34,158 nucleotides of DNA from an uncultured Selenomonadales bacterium (GTDB lineage: Bacteria > Bacillota > Clostridia > Christensenellales > QALW01), in NCBI GenBank assembly GCA_905200615.1, contig CAJKLB010000024.1, positions 1 through 34,158 of the forward strand. Direction: 5' to 3'. The notes beneath the pieces are model-generated. The model saw only the letters and a list, made by a program, of their open reading frames with translations, searched no databases and was not told the DNA's origin. How positions within the stretch are numbered: the first letter of the stretch is position 1; the number at the start of each line of letters is the position of its first letter. Made by a program: the position numbers and the translations under genes. Below, piece after piece: positions 7,989 to 16,017 of the stretch.

Positions 7989-8426
7989 TTATAATTTTCC
8001 GGTGGAACCAAATCCGCCGCAGCCTCTTTCCGTCTCCTTCAGTTCTTCCGCTTCTTCAAATTTTACCGCAATATACGGTGCAATCACAAGCTGTGCAATC
8101 CGTTCGCCCGGTTCTATCGTCTGCGGCTGCGCGCCGTGATTATGCATCGCCACAATGATTTCCCCCCGATAATCGCTGTCGATAACACCTACTTTATTTG
8201 CCGGAGCAAGATCCCGCTTACAGGCCATACCGCTGCGGGCATAGATGAGGCCCATGCATCCCATCGGCATCTCCATAGCAAGTCCGGTATGAATAAAAGC
8301 CGTTTGGCCCGCCTCAATCGTCAGGGCCTCGTCCAACATCGCGTAAAAATCAGCGCCAGCCGCGAAATCCGATCCATATTCCGGCAATTTTGCTTTGTCG
8401 TCAAGTTTTTTTACCTTTACTTTCAT
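7989..8426 (-). CDS. dut: dUTP diphosphatase (dUTPase)
   Basis: Hydrolyses dUTP to dUMP and pyrophosphate, keeping uracil out of DNA and feeding thymidylate synthesis. The 145-residue length fits trimeric dUTPases, and the motifs are in order: AGADFYA (23-29), YARSGMACK (62-70), GVIDSDYRGE (80-89) with the catalytic Asp, GERIAQLVI (97-105) and the C-terminal GCGGFGSTG arm (135-143). The ATG at 8426 follows AAGGAATTG; a longer frame reaching 8543 overlaps nrdG deeply and is not homologous there. The gene starts inside nrdG with a 26-base overlap, so it is translationally linked to the anaerobic reductase operon. Confidence 0.95.
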   Translation of the reverse strand: MKVKVKKLDDKAKLPEYGSDFAAGADFYAMLDEALTIEAGQTAFIHTGLAMEMPMGCMGLIYARSGMACKRDLAPANKVGVIDSDYRGEIIVAMHNHGAQPQTIEPGERIAQLVIAPYIAVKFEEAEELKETERGCGGFGSTGKL

Positions 8427-8952
8427 TTTCAATTCCTTTCCATAAAACAATATTTCCTGATAAACGCGAAGCATACAAATCAATAATCCGTTGATTTTCC
8501 GACCCCCGAAAACGAAGGGAGAGCTTCTTTTTTTCTTCCACAAACTCTCCGTCTACCAAAATATCCAATAAGGAGAGCATTTCATCGGTAACCTCACAGC
8601 GCGCGCGACTGGGCAAGAGCAATTCCTTATCCAACAAATACCCCGTATAGCACCAAATATCTTTATCCGGGTACTGTGCTTTCACCTTTTGCAAAAACGG
8701 AACCAGACGTCGTTGATTCGCCGGTTCAAACGGTTCGCCGCCCAACAAGGAAAGTCCGCGGATATAATCCGGCGCCAAGGCACAAAGGATCTCATCCTCT
8801 TCTTTTTCCGTAAATTCTTTTCCGTAATCAAAAGCCCATGTCTCTTGATTAAAACAGCCTTTGCAATGATGCGTACAGCCGCTGACAAAAAGGCTGACTC
8901 TCACGCCGACGCCGTTGGCTATATCAAATTTTTTTATATCGGCATAATTCAT
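8401..8952 (-). CDS. nrdG: anaerobic ribonucleotide reductase activating protein (radical SAM)
   Basis: Uses a [4Fe-4S] cluster and S-adenosylmethionine to make the glycyl radical on NrdD. The 183-residue protein has the radical-SAM cysteines C26-x3-C30-x2-C33 (CTHHCKGC), followed by FNQETW, the GGEPF motif (LSLLGGEPFEP) and the DGEFVE segment typical of NrdG. The ATG is one base after the nrdD stop codon with only a weak ribosome site, so translation is probably coupled to nrdD. The 3' end overlaps dut by 26 bases. Confidence 0.95.
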   Translation of the reverse strand: MNYADIKKFDIANGVGVRVSLFVSGCTHHCKGCFNQETWAFDYGKEFTEKEEDEILCALAPDYIRGLSLLGGEPFEPANQRRLVPFLQKVKAQYPDKDIWCYTGYLLDKELLLPSRARCEVTDEMLSLLDILVDGEFVEEKKKLSLRFRGSENQRIIDLYASRLSGNIVLWKGIENESKGKKT

Positions 8953-8953
8953 A

Positions 8954-11080
8954 TTACAGATGCAGCACTCTGGCCTTAATCTCCTTTGTTTTGCCTACAT
9001 TCCAGAAATTTTCTCCCAAATACCCGCAGGTACGGCGCGTTACGTTCATTTTGGCATGATCCTTATTATGACAGTTGGGACATTCCCACTCATTATCGTC
9101 ATTAATGATAATTTCACCGTCGAACCCGCAAACATGACAGTAATCACTCTTGGTATTAAATTCAGCATACTGGATATTATCATAAATAAACTTAACCAAT
9201 TCTTCCAGAGCCTCAAGATTATTGCGCATATTGGGAATCTCTACATAAGAGATCGCCCCGCCTGAGGAAATCTTTTGGAACTGGCTTTCAAAAGCCAGTT
9301 TAGAAAACGCATCAATCTTTTCACGGACATCTACATGATAGGAGTTTGTATAATATCCTTTATCGGTAATATCTTTTATCGTGCCGAAACGTGCCTTATC
9401 AATACGAGCAAAGCGGTAGCAAAGAGATTCCGCCGGCGTACCGTAAAGAGCAAACCCAATATTGGTCTCTTTTTTCCAACGGTCAGTGGTATCGCGCATA
9501 TGCTGCATGACCGCCAAAGCGAACTTTTCTCCTTCCGGCGTCGTATGGCTTTGTCCCGTCATTAATTTCGTCACTTCATATAAACCGATATATCCCAGTG
9601 AAATAGAGGAATACCCGCCGTAAAGCAGTTTTTCAATACTTTCACCGCGTTGAAGCCGCGCAATCGCTCCGTACTGCCAATGGACCGGGCTTACGGTAGA
9701 AGTAATCTTCTTCATTGCCTCATGGCGGCACATCAGCGCTTCAAAGCAAAGCTGAAGTCTTTGATCAAAAATCTCCCAGAATTTGTTCATATCGCCTTTG
9801 GCAACAATACCAATCTGCGGCAGATTGATGCTGACTACCCCCTGATTAAAGCGCCCCTCAAATTTGTATTTTCCGTTTTCATCTTTCCACGGAGCCAGAA
9901 AAGAACGACATCCCATAGGCGAAAACACATTGCCTTCGCAGTTTTCACGCATTTTTTTAGCGGAAATATAATCCGGATACAAGCGTTTTGCCGAGCATTT
10001 TACTGCCAGCTTGGTGATATAATCGTACTTTCCGCCTTTTAAGCAGTTGTGTTCATCCAACACGTATACCAGCTTGGGAAAAGCGGGCGTTACGTACACG
10101 CCCTGTTCATTCTTGATCCCCTCCAAACGCTGCCGAATAATTTCTTCAATAATCATCGCGTTTTCTTCAATATAGGGATCGCCCTCTTCTAAGTTTAAGA
10201 ACAGGGTAACAAACGGCGACTGACCGTTTGTGGTCATCAAAGTATTGATCTGATACTGAATGGTCTGCACGCCGCTGCGAAGCTCATCCCTCAGACGAAT
10301 ATGCACAAGCTTTTCTATCGTGGCCGCATCAAATTCATCTCCGCATTCATCCTGAATCTGTTTTTTAAATTTTTCATAAGATTTCCTCAGGTATTTACCT
10401 AAATGCTTAATATCCACCGACTGTCCGCCATACTGACTGGAGGCCACGGCCGCGATAATCTGCGTAATAATCGTACAGGCTACCTGAAAACTTTTCGGAC
10501 TCTCAATCAGTTTACCGTTCATCACTGTTCCGTTATCCAGCATATCGCCGATATTCACAAGACAGCAATTAAAAATAGGCTGAATAAAGTAATCCGCATC
10601 ATGGAAGTGCAGAACGCCTTCGTCATGGGCTTTAGAAATTTTTTCCGGCAGCAGAATACGGCGCGTAAGATCTTTAGACACCTCACCGGCAATTAAATCA
10701 CGTTGGGTGGAGGCAATGACCGCGTTTTTATTGGAATTTTCCTCCATTACCTCTTTATTGGCATTGCGGATCAAACTCAAAATAGAATCATCCGTTGTAT
10801 TCGCCTTACGCACAAGCGCACGGCTGTACCGATAGATGATATAAGTTTTCGCCAGTTCAAAATGCCCCTGCTCCATCAACTTGCGTTCAATAATATCCTG
10901 CACATCTTCCACCAAAATTCTGGTACGGTGTTTCGCTTCAATATAATTGAGGATGGCTTCGATTTCCTCTGCCGATGCCCTTTGGCTTTCTTCCACTTCA
11001 CCGTTGGCCTTTTGAATTGCCGTTATAATCTTACTCCGATCATACTCAACAACCCGGCCGTCTCTTTTGATGATCTGCAT
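8954..11080 (-). CDS. nrdD: anaerobic (class III) ribonucleoside-triphosphate reductase
   Basis: Reduces ribonucleoside triphosphates to dNTPs without oxygen. The 708-residue protein has an N-terminal ATP-cone (about 1-90, IIKRDGRVVEYDRSKI), the ten-stranded glycyl-radical barrel, a C-terminal zinc site (CHVCG and CPNC) and the radical loop RTCGYLG, whose Gly is about residue 686. The ATG at 11080 sits eight bases after GGAGG; a TTG five codons upstream overlaps that ribosome site and is rejected. It leads the nrdD-nrdG-dut operon. Upstream lie a perfect TATAAT with a poor -35 and a palindrome at -41.5, as expected for an activator-dependent promoter served by the divergent Crp/Fnr gene. Confidence 0.97.
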   Translation of the reverse strand: MQIIKRDGRVVEYDRSKIITAIQKANGEVEESQRASAEEIEAILNYIEAKHRTRILVEDVQDIIERKLMEQGHFELAKTYIIYRYSRALVRKANTTDDSILSLIRNANKEVMEENSNKNAVIASTQRDLIAGEVSKDLTRRILLPEKISKAHDEGVLHFHDADYFIQPIFNCCLVNIGDMLDNGTVMNGKLIESPKSFQVACTIITQIIAAVASSQYGGQSVDIKHLGKYLRKSYEKFKKQIQDECGDEFDAATIEKLVHIRLRDELRSGVQTIQYQINTLMTTNGQSPFVTLFLNLEEGDPYIEENAMIIEEIIRQRLEGIKNEQGVYVTPAFPKLVYVLDEHNCLKGGKYDYITKLAVKCSAKRLYPDYISAKKMRENCEGNVFSPMGCRSFLAPWKDENGKYKFEGRFNQGVVSINLPQIGIVAKGDMNKFWEIFDQRLQLCFEALMCRHEAMKKITSTVSPVHWQYGAIARLQRGESIEKLLYGGYSSISLGYIGLYEVTKLMTGQSHTTPEGEKFALAVMQHMRDTTDRWKKETNIGFALYGTPAESLCYRFARIDKARFGTIKDITDKGYYTNSYHVDVREKIDAFSKLAFESQFQKISSGGAISYVEIPNMRNNLEALEELVKFIYDNIQYAEFNTKSDYCHVCGFDGEIIINDDNEWECPNCHNKDHAKMNVTRRTCGYLGENFWNVGKTKEIKARVLHL

Positions 11081-11120
11081 ATTTCTTTCCTCCAAGCGTT
11101 TACATCCATACTACCTGCTC

Positions 11121-11149
11121 ATTATATATGAAAACAGGTTAAAATTCAG
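11121..11149 (-). promoter_or_regulatory. activator-type promoter of nrdD-nrdG-dut
   Basis: On the minus strand CTGAAT (11149-11144, a poor -35), 17 bases, TATAAT (11126-11121); the predicted start is near 11114, about 33 bases ahead of the nrdD ATG. The weak -35 is overlapped by the palindrome at 11148-11163. Confidence 0.6.
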
Positions 11150-11163
11150 TTGCTTTTGCAACT
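11148..11163. promoter_or_regulatory. Crp/Fnr-type operator candidate
   Basis: AGTTGC-TTTT-GCAACT is a perfect inverted repeat. The five-base half-sites GTTGC/GCAAC separated by four bases have the same geometry as an Fnr box (TTGAT-N4-ATCAA). The centre (11155.5) lies 41.5 bases upstream of the predicted nrdD start. On the plus strand it is followed by five T, so a short terminator is an alternative reading. Confidence 0.55.
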
Positions 11164-11189
11164 TTTTAATGGTAAAATACAAGATGTAG

Positions 11190-11218
11190 TTGATTTGTTT
11201 TTTAATTTTTACTATATT
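11190..11218 (+). promoter_or_regulatory. promoter of the Crp/Fnr-thiN unit
   Basis: TTGATT (11190-11195), 17-base spacer, TATATT (11213-11218), 23 bases before the ATG. The palindrome at 11148-11163 lies upstream of its -35, so autoregulation through it is possible. Confidence 0.6.
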
Positions 11219-11241
11219 CTGTATGTTTTTTAGGTGATTTT

Positions 11242-11871
11242 ATGGAGGTTCTTCATGTTTTTTCCGGCATTTCAGCCGAAGATTTCAATCATATGCATAC
11301 ATGTTTTAACATGCAATCAAAAAATTTTTACAAGGATGAAACACTGATATTAAACCACATTGATTTTGAAACTATATACGTCCTCCAGAAAGGAACGGCC
11401 AATATCGTTTGGTTTGATGAAAACGGCAATCGAATGATTCTGGAACAGCTGACAAAGGGAAGTATTTTCAGTAGTCTATTTTCCTGCCGGGAGGATACCT
11501 ATGTCATATTCGGCAGTGATTGCACGGTGCTTTCTATGGAATATTCTTGTCTCATACGACGTTGTGAAAATGCCTGTCCGTGTCACAGCCAATTGGTAAG
11601 CAACGTACTGCAGCTTATGAGCCGGCGCGCCCGAGAGCTTTCCGCCAAGATTCATATTCTTTCTCAACGAACTATCCGGGGAAAACTGACAGCTTACTTC
11701 ACGCTGCTTCAGCAGCACCAAAAACAGAAGCCTATTCTTCTTCCGCAAACGTTAAGTGATGTTGCGGATTATCTGTGTATAGACCGCAGCGCTATGTTTC
11801 GGGAAATCAAAAAAATGAAAAATGAAGGTCTGCTATCTTCAAAAGGACGAAAAATTACTTTGTATTTTTAA
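11242..11871 (+). CDS. Crp/Fnr-family transcriptional regulator
   Basis: A 209-residue protein with an N-terminal cyclic-nucleotide-type beta barrel (about 10-110), a dimer helix (about 125-150) and a C-terminal winged helix-turn-helix (about 165-205; LSDVADYLCIDRSAMFREIKKMKNEGLL contains the recognition helix with R-S-A-M-F-R-E). Between barrel and dimer helix there is a Cys group (CLIRRCENACPC); related clostridial regulators share the N-A-C part, but whether it binds an Fe-S cluster or haem cannot be told. It is transcribed divergently from nrdD and probably controls it. The start follows AGGTG. The ligand is unknown. Confidence 0.9.
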   Translation: MEVLHVFSGISAEDFNHMHTCFNMQSKNFYKDETLILNHIDFETIYVLQKGTANIVWFDENGNRMILEQLTKGSIFSSLFSCREDTYVIFGSDCTVLSMEYSCLIRRCENACPCHSQLVSNVLQLMSRRARELSAKIHILSQRTIRGKLTAYFTLLQQHQKQKPILLPQTLSDVADYLCIDRSAMFREIKKMKNEGLLSSKGRKITLYF

Positions 11872-11884
11872 GGAGAGTATTTTT

Positions 11885-12487
11885 ATGGGAATCTGTCATA
11901 TTATCGGTGCGGGCGATTTTTTTAAAGAAGATTTGAAAGCCGACGAAAACGATCTGCTTATCGCCGCGGACCGCGGCCTTTTATATCTTGAAGCAGAGCC
12001 GGATATTATCGTTGGAGATTTTGATTCCCTCGGTTTTATCCCGCAAGGAAAAAAAGTAATAACGCTTCAGCCGAAAAAAGATGAATCTGATATTTTTATG
12101 TGTATTCAGGAAGGGCTTCGGCGCGGCTATCGGGATTTTCGGCTTTACGGTGCCTGGGGCGGCGAACGTTTTGATCATACCATCGCCAATATGCAGCTGT
12201 TGTTATGGCTGTATAACCGGGGCTGCGGTGCCGTTTTGTATACAAAGAATCAAAAACTTTTGGTATGCCGGCACGCGGCGCTTGAACCTTGCCCCGGTTA
12301 CGTCAGTATTTTCGCTTTTGAAAAAAGCAAGGTAGAGCTTTCCGGTTTTGTTTATAGCGGTATTTTTGATTTTTCGCCGGAATTTCCTTTGGGCTTAAGC
12401 AACGAAACGGTGGGACGCGCTGAAATTCACGCCGACGTTCCCGTACTTGTCGTTACCGAAAAAACCGCCGTTCTGCGCTGCCGATAA
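11885..12487 (+). CDS. thiN: thiamine pyrophosphokinase
   Basis: Transfers pyrophosphate from ATP to thiamine to give thiamine diphosphate. The 200-residue protein is near the usual 210-220. Motifs: AADRG (27-31), VGDFDSLG (43-50), KKDESDIFMC (about 64-73) and YGAWGGERFDHTIAN, followed by the C-terminal thiamine-binding beta domain with GLSNE. The ATG at 11885 lies nine bases after AAGGAG; a frame extending back to 11822 overlaps the regulator and is rejected. It begins 13 bases after the Crp/Fnr stop, so it is co-transcribed with it, an uncommon partner for this gene, which usually follows rsgA-rpe. No TPP riboswitch was seen. Confidence 0.92.
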   Translation: MGICHIIGAGDFFKEDLKADENDLLIAADRGLLYLEAEPDIIVGDFDSLGFIPQGKKVITLQPKKDESDIFMCIQEGLRRGYRDFRLYGAWGGERFDHTIANMQLLLWLYNRGCGAVLYTKNQKLLVCRHAALEPCPGYVSIFAFEKSKVELSGFVYSGIFDFSPEFPLGLSNETVGRAEIHADVPVLVVTEKTAVLRCR

Positions 12488-12718
12488 AAAGCAAAAATCT
12501 GAAAGGGTATTCCAAATGTCCGTAAAAGACAGCGCTCTCTGATTTTTTACAAAAAGTACCGCGCGCGTTGCTATGCGACATACCAAAATGCATAAAAAAC
12601 AAATAGCGCTGTTCTTCTTGTTACAAATAAGAATTCTTTTTTCTTTAACGGCAAATTGCCGATATCGAGATACGGTTGCGGTCATGAAACAGGCTTCTTT
12701 GGCCTTCTACTTTTTATT

Positions 12719-12746
12719 TTGCAAAAAAATCATCGTATGCTATAAT
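12719..12746 (+). promoter_or_regulatory. promoter of the U32-U32-aroC-aroQ operon
   Basis: TTGCAA (12719-12724), 16-base spacer, perfect TATAAT (12741-12746), 31 bases ahead of the TTG start at 12778. The rest of the 290-base gap after thiN shows no supportable gene. Confidence 0.6.
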
Positions 12747-12777
12747 ATTTATATATTTTTATTGCGGAGGAAGTATT

Positions 12778-14817
12778 TTGGAAAATCAAAAACAGCTTGA
12801 AATACTTGCCCCTGCCGGCGGAAGACCGCAGCTTGAGGCAGCCGTGCGTACCGGTGCCGACGCCGTCTATCTTGGTTTCGGAAAGTTTCATGCGCGCAGA
12901 AATGCCCAAAATTTTGATGCCGCCTCCCTAAAAGACGCCGTTTCCTACTGCCACGCGCGCGGCGTTAAAGTCCATGCCGCTTTCAACACGCTTGTTACCG
13001 AATCGGAACTGCTCCAGGCGCAGGAAGAATTAAAACAGCTGGCCGACGCCGGTGTGGACGCGCTTATCATACAGGATATCGGTTTAGTGAAAATGGCGCG
13101 AGAATGTGTGCCGCACCTTGCCCTTCATGCTTCAACGCAGCTTACGGTACATAATGTAAGCGGTATAAAAATGCTTGAAAAACTGGGCTTTCAGCGTGCG
13201 GTACTGGCGAGAGAACTTTCCCTGCCGGAAATAAAACAGATCTGCATGTCAACCGATATGGAAATTGAAGTATTCATTCACGGCGCGCTTTGTATGTGCG
13301 TTTCCGGCGGATGTTATCTTTCCTCTGTTCTTGGGGCACGCAGCGGAAACCGCGGTCTTTGCGCCCAGCCCTGCCGATTAAATTTTAAAATTAACGGCCG
13401 TGAACAAGCTCTTTCCCTAAAGGATATGAGTCACATTCAATATATACAGGCCTTAGCGGAAGCAGGCGTAAAATCCTTTAAAATAGAAGGCCGCATGAAA
13501 CGACCCGAATACGTTGCCGCAGCCGTTACCGCATGCCGCAGCGCCCTCGCGGGCAAATCACCCGATATGGCAATGCTGAAAGCCGTGTTTTCCCGTTCAG
13601 GCTTTACGGACGGCTACATAACCGGCAAGCGAACGCTCGATATGTTCGGTTTCAGAAGAAAAGATGACGTAACTGCCGCAGCGGATGTATTGAAAGAGAC
13701 TGCCGCGCTTTACCGCAGTGAACGCCAAAGCATTTCCCTTGCCATGGATTTTACCATGCAAAAAGATGTTCCTTGCAGCCTTACGGTAACCGACGGTATC
13801 CATACAGTCTCGGCCCAAGGACAAATTCCCGAAGCTGCATGCGCCCGCCAAACACAAGAAGAAGATATTTTGAAACAGCTGAGGAAAACCGGCGGTACTC
13901 CTTTTTATGCGGATAAAATAACAATTCAGGCTGATTCGGGTCTTTTGCTGTCTCTTTCTCAATTAAATAAACTGCGCAGGATCTGCCTGGACGAGCTGCT
14001 TTGGGAACGCGGAAAAACAGCGCCGCTTACCTTTATTCCGTTTTCTTTTTCCCCCGCAAAGCATCCTCCGGCCAAGGAGCGGCCTTTGCGTATACGCGCT
14101 TTAAAATACGCGCAGCTTGAATATCTTCCGAATCATACTTTTGTCATTCTTCCTCCGGAAGAGATTTCAAAAGAATGTCTCCTGCGTTTTCCCAATGCCG
14201 CAGCGGAAATTCCTTCCTTAGTATTTCCCGGCGACGAAGCAAAAACAATCGGTCAGTTAAAAGAATTAAAGGATTTTGGCCTTCGGTATGCGCTTTGCGA
14301 AAATATAGGCGCAGTATTTATGGCACAGCAAGCCGGTCTCATTCCTTTGGGCGGCTACGGCTTAAACATCCTGAACTCGGCCGCCGTTGCCGAATATAAT
14401 CGCTTGGGTGTTACGGATATCACCGTTTCTTTTGAATCCAGCAAAAAAAATCTTTCTTTGCTCAAAGGCGATTCCATACGCGGAATGATAAGCTACGGAT
14501 ATCTTCCGCTGATGCGTATGCGTACTTGTCCGGCATTAGGAAAAAACGGCTGCGGTAATTGCCGCGGTATCAATACCGTAACAGATCGTATGGGAATCCG
14601 TTTTACACTGCTTTGTCAAAATAAAAGATTTTGCACTTTACTTAATTCATTGCCTTTGTATGCGGCAGGTAACGATTTTCGCGCTTCCGACTTTTTTATG
14701 CTTTACTTTAACACAGAAACAGCCAAAGAGGTCAAAACAATAGCGGACACGTTTCAACACGGCGGGGAAGCGCCGATGCCCCACACGGGAGGCTTATATT
14801 TCAAAGAACTGAGGTAA
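12778..14817 (+). CDS. U32-family protein, RlhA-like RNA hydroxylase type (DUF3656-containing)
   Basis: Annotated in databases as 'peptidase U32', but characterised relatives hydroxylate RNA: RlhA modifies 23S rRNA C2501, TrhP modifies wobble uridine of tRNA. The 679-residue length and two-part build match RlhA (about 653): an N-terminal TIM-barrel-like U32 domain (about 1-280) with ELLAPAG-type start (EILAPAGG), VHAAFNTLVTE, HASTQLTVHN, EVFIHGALCMCVSGGCYLSS and the Cys-rich RSGNRGLCAQPCR that binds an Fe-S cluster in the family, then a DUF3656-like region (about 300-400) and a C-terminal domain with a second Cys pair (CPALGKNGCGNCRG). The start is TTG seven bases after GCGGAGG. It is the first gene of the operon. 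Confidence 0.85.
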   Translation: MENQKQLEILAPAGGRPQLEAAVRTGADAVYLGFGKFHARRNAQNFDAASLKDAVSYCHARGVKVHAAFNTLVTESELLQAQEELKQLADAGVDALIIQDIGLVKMARECVPHLALHASTQLTVHNVSGIKMLEKLGFQRAVLARELSLPEIKQICMSTDMEIEVFIHGALCMCVSGGCYLSSVLGARSGNRGLCAQPCRLNFKINGREQALSLKDMSHIQYIQALAEAGVKSFKIEGRMKRPEYVAAAVTACRSALAGKSPDMAMLKAVFSRSGFTDGYITGKRTLDMFGFRRKDDVTAAADVLKETAALYRSERQSISLAMDFTMQKDVPCSLTVTDGIHTVSAQGQIPEAACARQTQEEDILKQLRKTGGTPFYADKITIQADSGLLLSLSQLNKLRRICLDELLWERGKTAPLTFIPFSFSPAKHPPAKERPLRIRALKYAQLEYLPNHTFVILPPEEISKECLLRFPNAAAEIPSLVFPGDEAKTIGQLKELKDFGLRYALCENIGAVFMAQQAGLIPLGGYGLNILNSAAVAEYNRLGVTDITVSFESSKKNLSLLKGDSIRGMISYGYLPLMRMRTCPALGKNGCGNCRGINTVTDRMGIRFTLLCQNKRFCTLLNSLPLYAAGNDFRASDFFMLYFNTETAKEVKTIADTFQHGGEAPMPHTGGLYFKELR

Positions 14818-14820
14818 TTT

Positions 14821-16011
14821 ATGAAAAAGCTTGAATTACTGGCGCCTGCCGGTGATATGGAATGTTTAAAAACCGCCTTTCGTTTCGGAGCCGACGCCTG
14901 TTATATCGGCGGTCCTTTTATGCAGCTGCGCGCGAAAGTAACCGGTTTTTCTTTAGAACAGATAAAAGAGGCCGCCGATTACGCGCACTCTCTAAAAAAG
15001 AAGCTGTATGTAACTGTAAATTCTTTTGCGAAAGATTGTGAGTTTGAAGAAATCAGGACTTATGCCCGGCAGCTTTATGCTGTGAACGTCGACGCTGTCA
15101 TCCTATCCGATTTAGGCGTAATGGCAGAAATCGCCGCAAGCGTTCCGGAACTGGAAATCCATGTTTCTACTCAGGCGAACTGTCAGAACGCCTCAGCGGC
15201 AAAGGTATACCGCGCGCTCGGCGCCAAGCGGATTGTTCTGGCGCGGGAAATGACGCTTGAAGATATCAAAAGCTTTTCTGCTTTGATACCGCAGGAACTT
15301 GAAATAGAGGCTTTTGTTCACGGCGCCATGTGCATGGCCTATTCGGGAAGATGCTTTATCAGCTCCTATCTTACCGGCCGCAGCGGGAACCGCGGAGAAT
15401 GTACACAGCCCTGCCGCTGGCGTTATCATCTTGTGGAACAGACAAGGCCTAACGAATTCTTTCCTATAGAAGAAGATGCAAAAGGTACGACGCTGCTTTC
15501 TTCAAGAGATATGAAATGTATTGACTTTCTTGACCAGCTGATTGCTTCGGGCGTTACCTCCTTCAAAATAGAAGGCAGGATGAAATCACCGTATTATGTG
15601 GCAACGGTAGTCAATGCCTACCGGCACGCACTGGATAAAACCGCACCGTTAGACCTGCTTTCGCGGGAACTGGACTGCATAAGCCATCGTCCCTATTCCA
15701 GCGGGTTCTACTTCGGCCAGCTCCAGCGCTATATTCCCGATGACGATATGGCCTATAAGCAGGACAAAATCTTTGCCGGTATCGTAAGGGGATATAAAGA
15801 CGGCCGTTTAACCGTAGAACAGCGGAACCGCTTTCAATGCGGGGATATTCTGGAGGTTATTTCCCCGGATTCCATCGGTCTCAGCTTTACGGTTCAAAAT
15901 ATGATAAACAGCTTAGGCGAAGCGGTTTCGGCCGCACCGCATCCGCAGGAAAAGATAACGATAGACTGTCCTTTTACGCTGAAAGAGGGCGATATTCTCA
16001 GAAAGAGGTAA
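14821..16011 (+). CDS. U32-family protein, TrhP/YrrO-like tRNA hydroxylase type
   Basis: A 396-residue U32 protein of the TrhP class, which installs 5-hydroxyuridine at tRNA position 34 in E. coli and B. subtilis. Motifs: ELLAPAGDMECLKTA (4-18), ADACYIGG, VTVNSFA, ILSDLGVM, IHVSTQANCQN, EAFVHGAMCMAYSGRCFISS, then SGNRGECTQPCRWRY with the Fe-S cysteines, SSRDMKCIDFLDQL and FKIEGRMKSPYYVATVV. The C-terminal beta domain carries GDILEVISPD. The ATG is three bases after the previous stop. Assignment to the tRNA rather than the rRNA branch rests on length and motif feel only. Confidence 0.88.
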   Translation: MKKLELLAPAGDMECLKTAFRFGADACYIGGPFMQLRAKVTGFSLEQIKEAADYAHSLKKKLYVTVNSFAKDCEFEEIRTYARQLYAVNVDAVILSDLGVMAEIAASVPELEIHVSTQANCQNASAAKVYRALGAKRIVLAREMTLEDIKSFSALIPQELEIEAFVHGAMCMAYSGRCFISSYLTGRSGNRGECTQPCRWRYHLVEQTRPNEFFPIEEDAKGTTLLSSRDMKCIDFLDQLIASGVTSFKIEGRMKSPYYVATVVNAYRHALDKTAPLDLLSRELDCISHRPYSSGFYFGQLQRYIPDDDMAYKQDKIFAGIVRGYKDGRLTVEQRNRFQCGDILEVISPDSIGLSFTVQNMINSLGEAVSAAPHPQEKITIDCPFTLKEGDILRKR

Positions 16012-16017
16012 CCGAAT

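Noticed and set aside
11149..11169. Short hairpin plus T5 read as a terminator
   Set aside because: A six-bp stem with no upstream plus-strand gene to terminate; the position and symmetry fit an operator better.
11872..11884. TPP riboswitch ahead of thiN
   Set aside because: Only 13 bases separate it from the regulator gene and no THI-box sequence is visible.
12573..12800. 75-residue frame between thiN and the U32 gene
   Set aside because: No ribosome site, random composition, and it runs over the promoter and start of the U32 gene.
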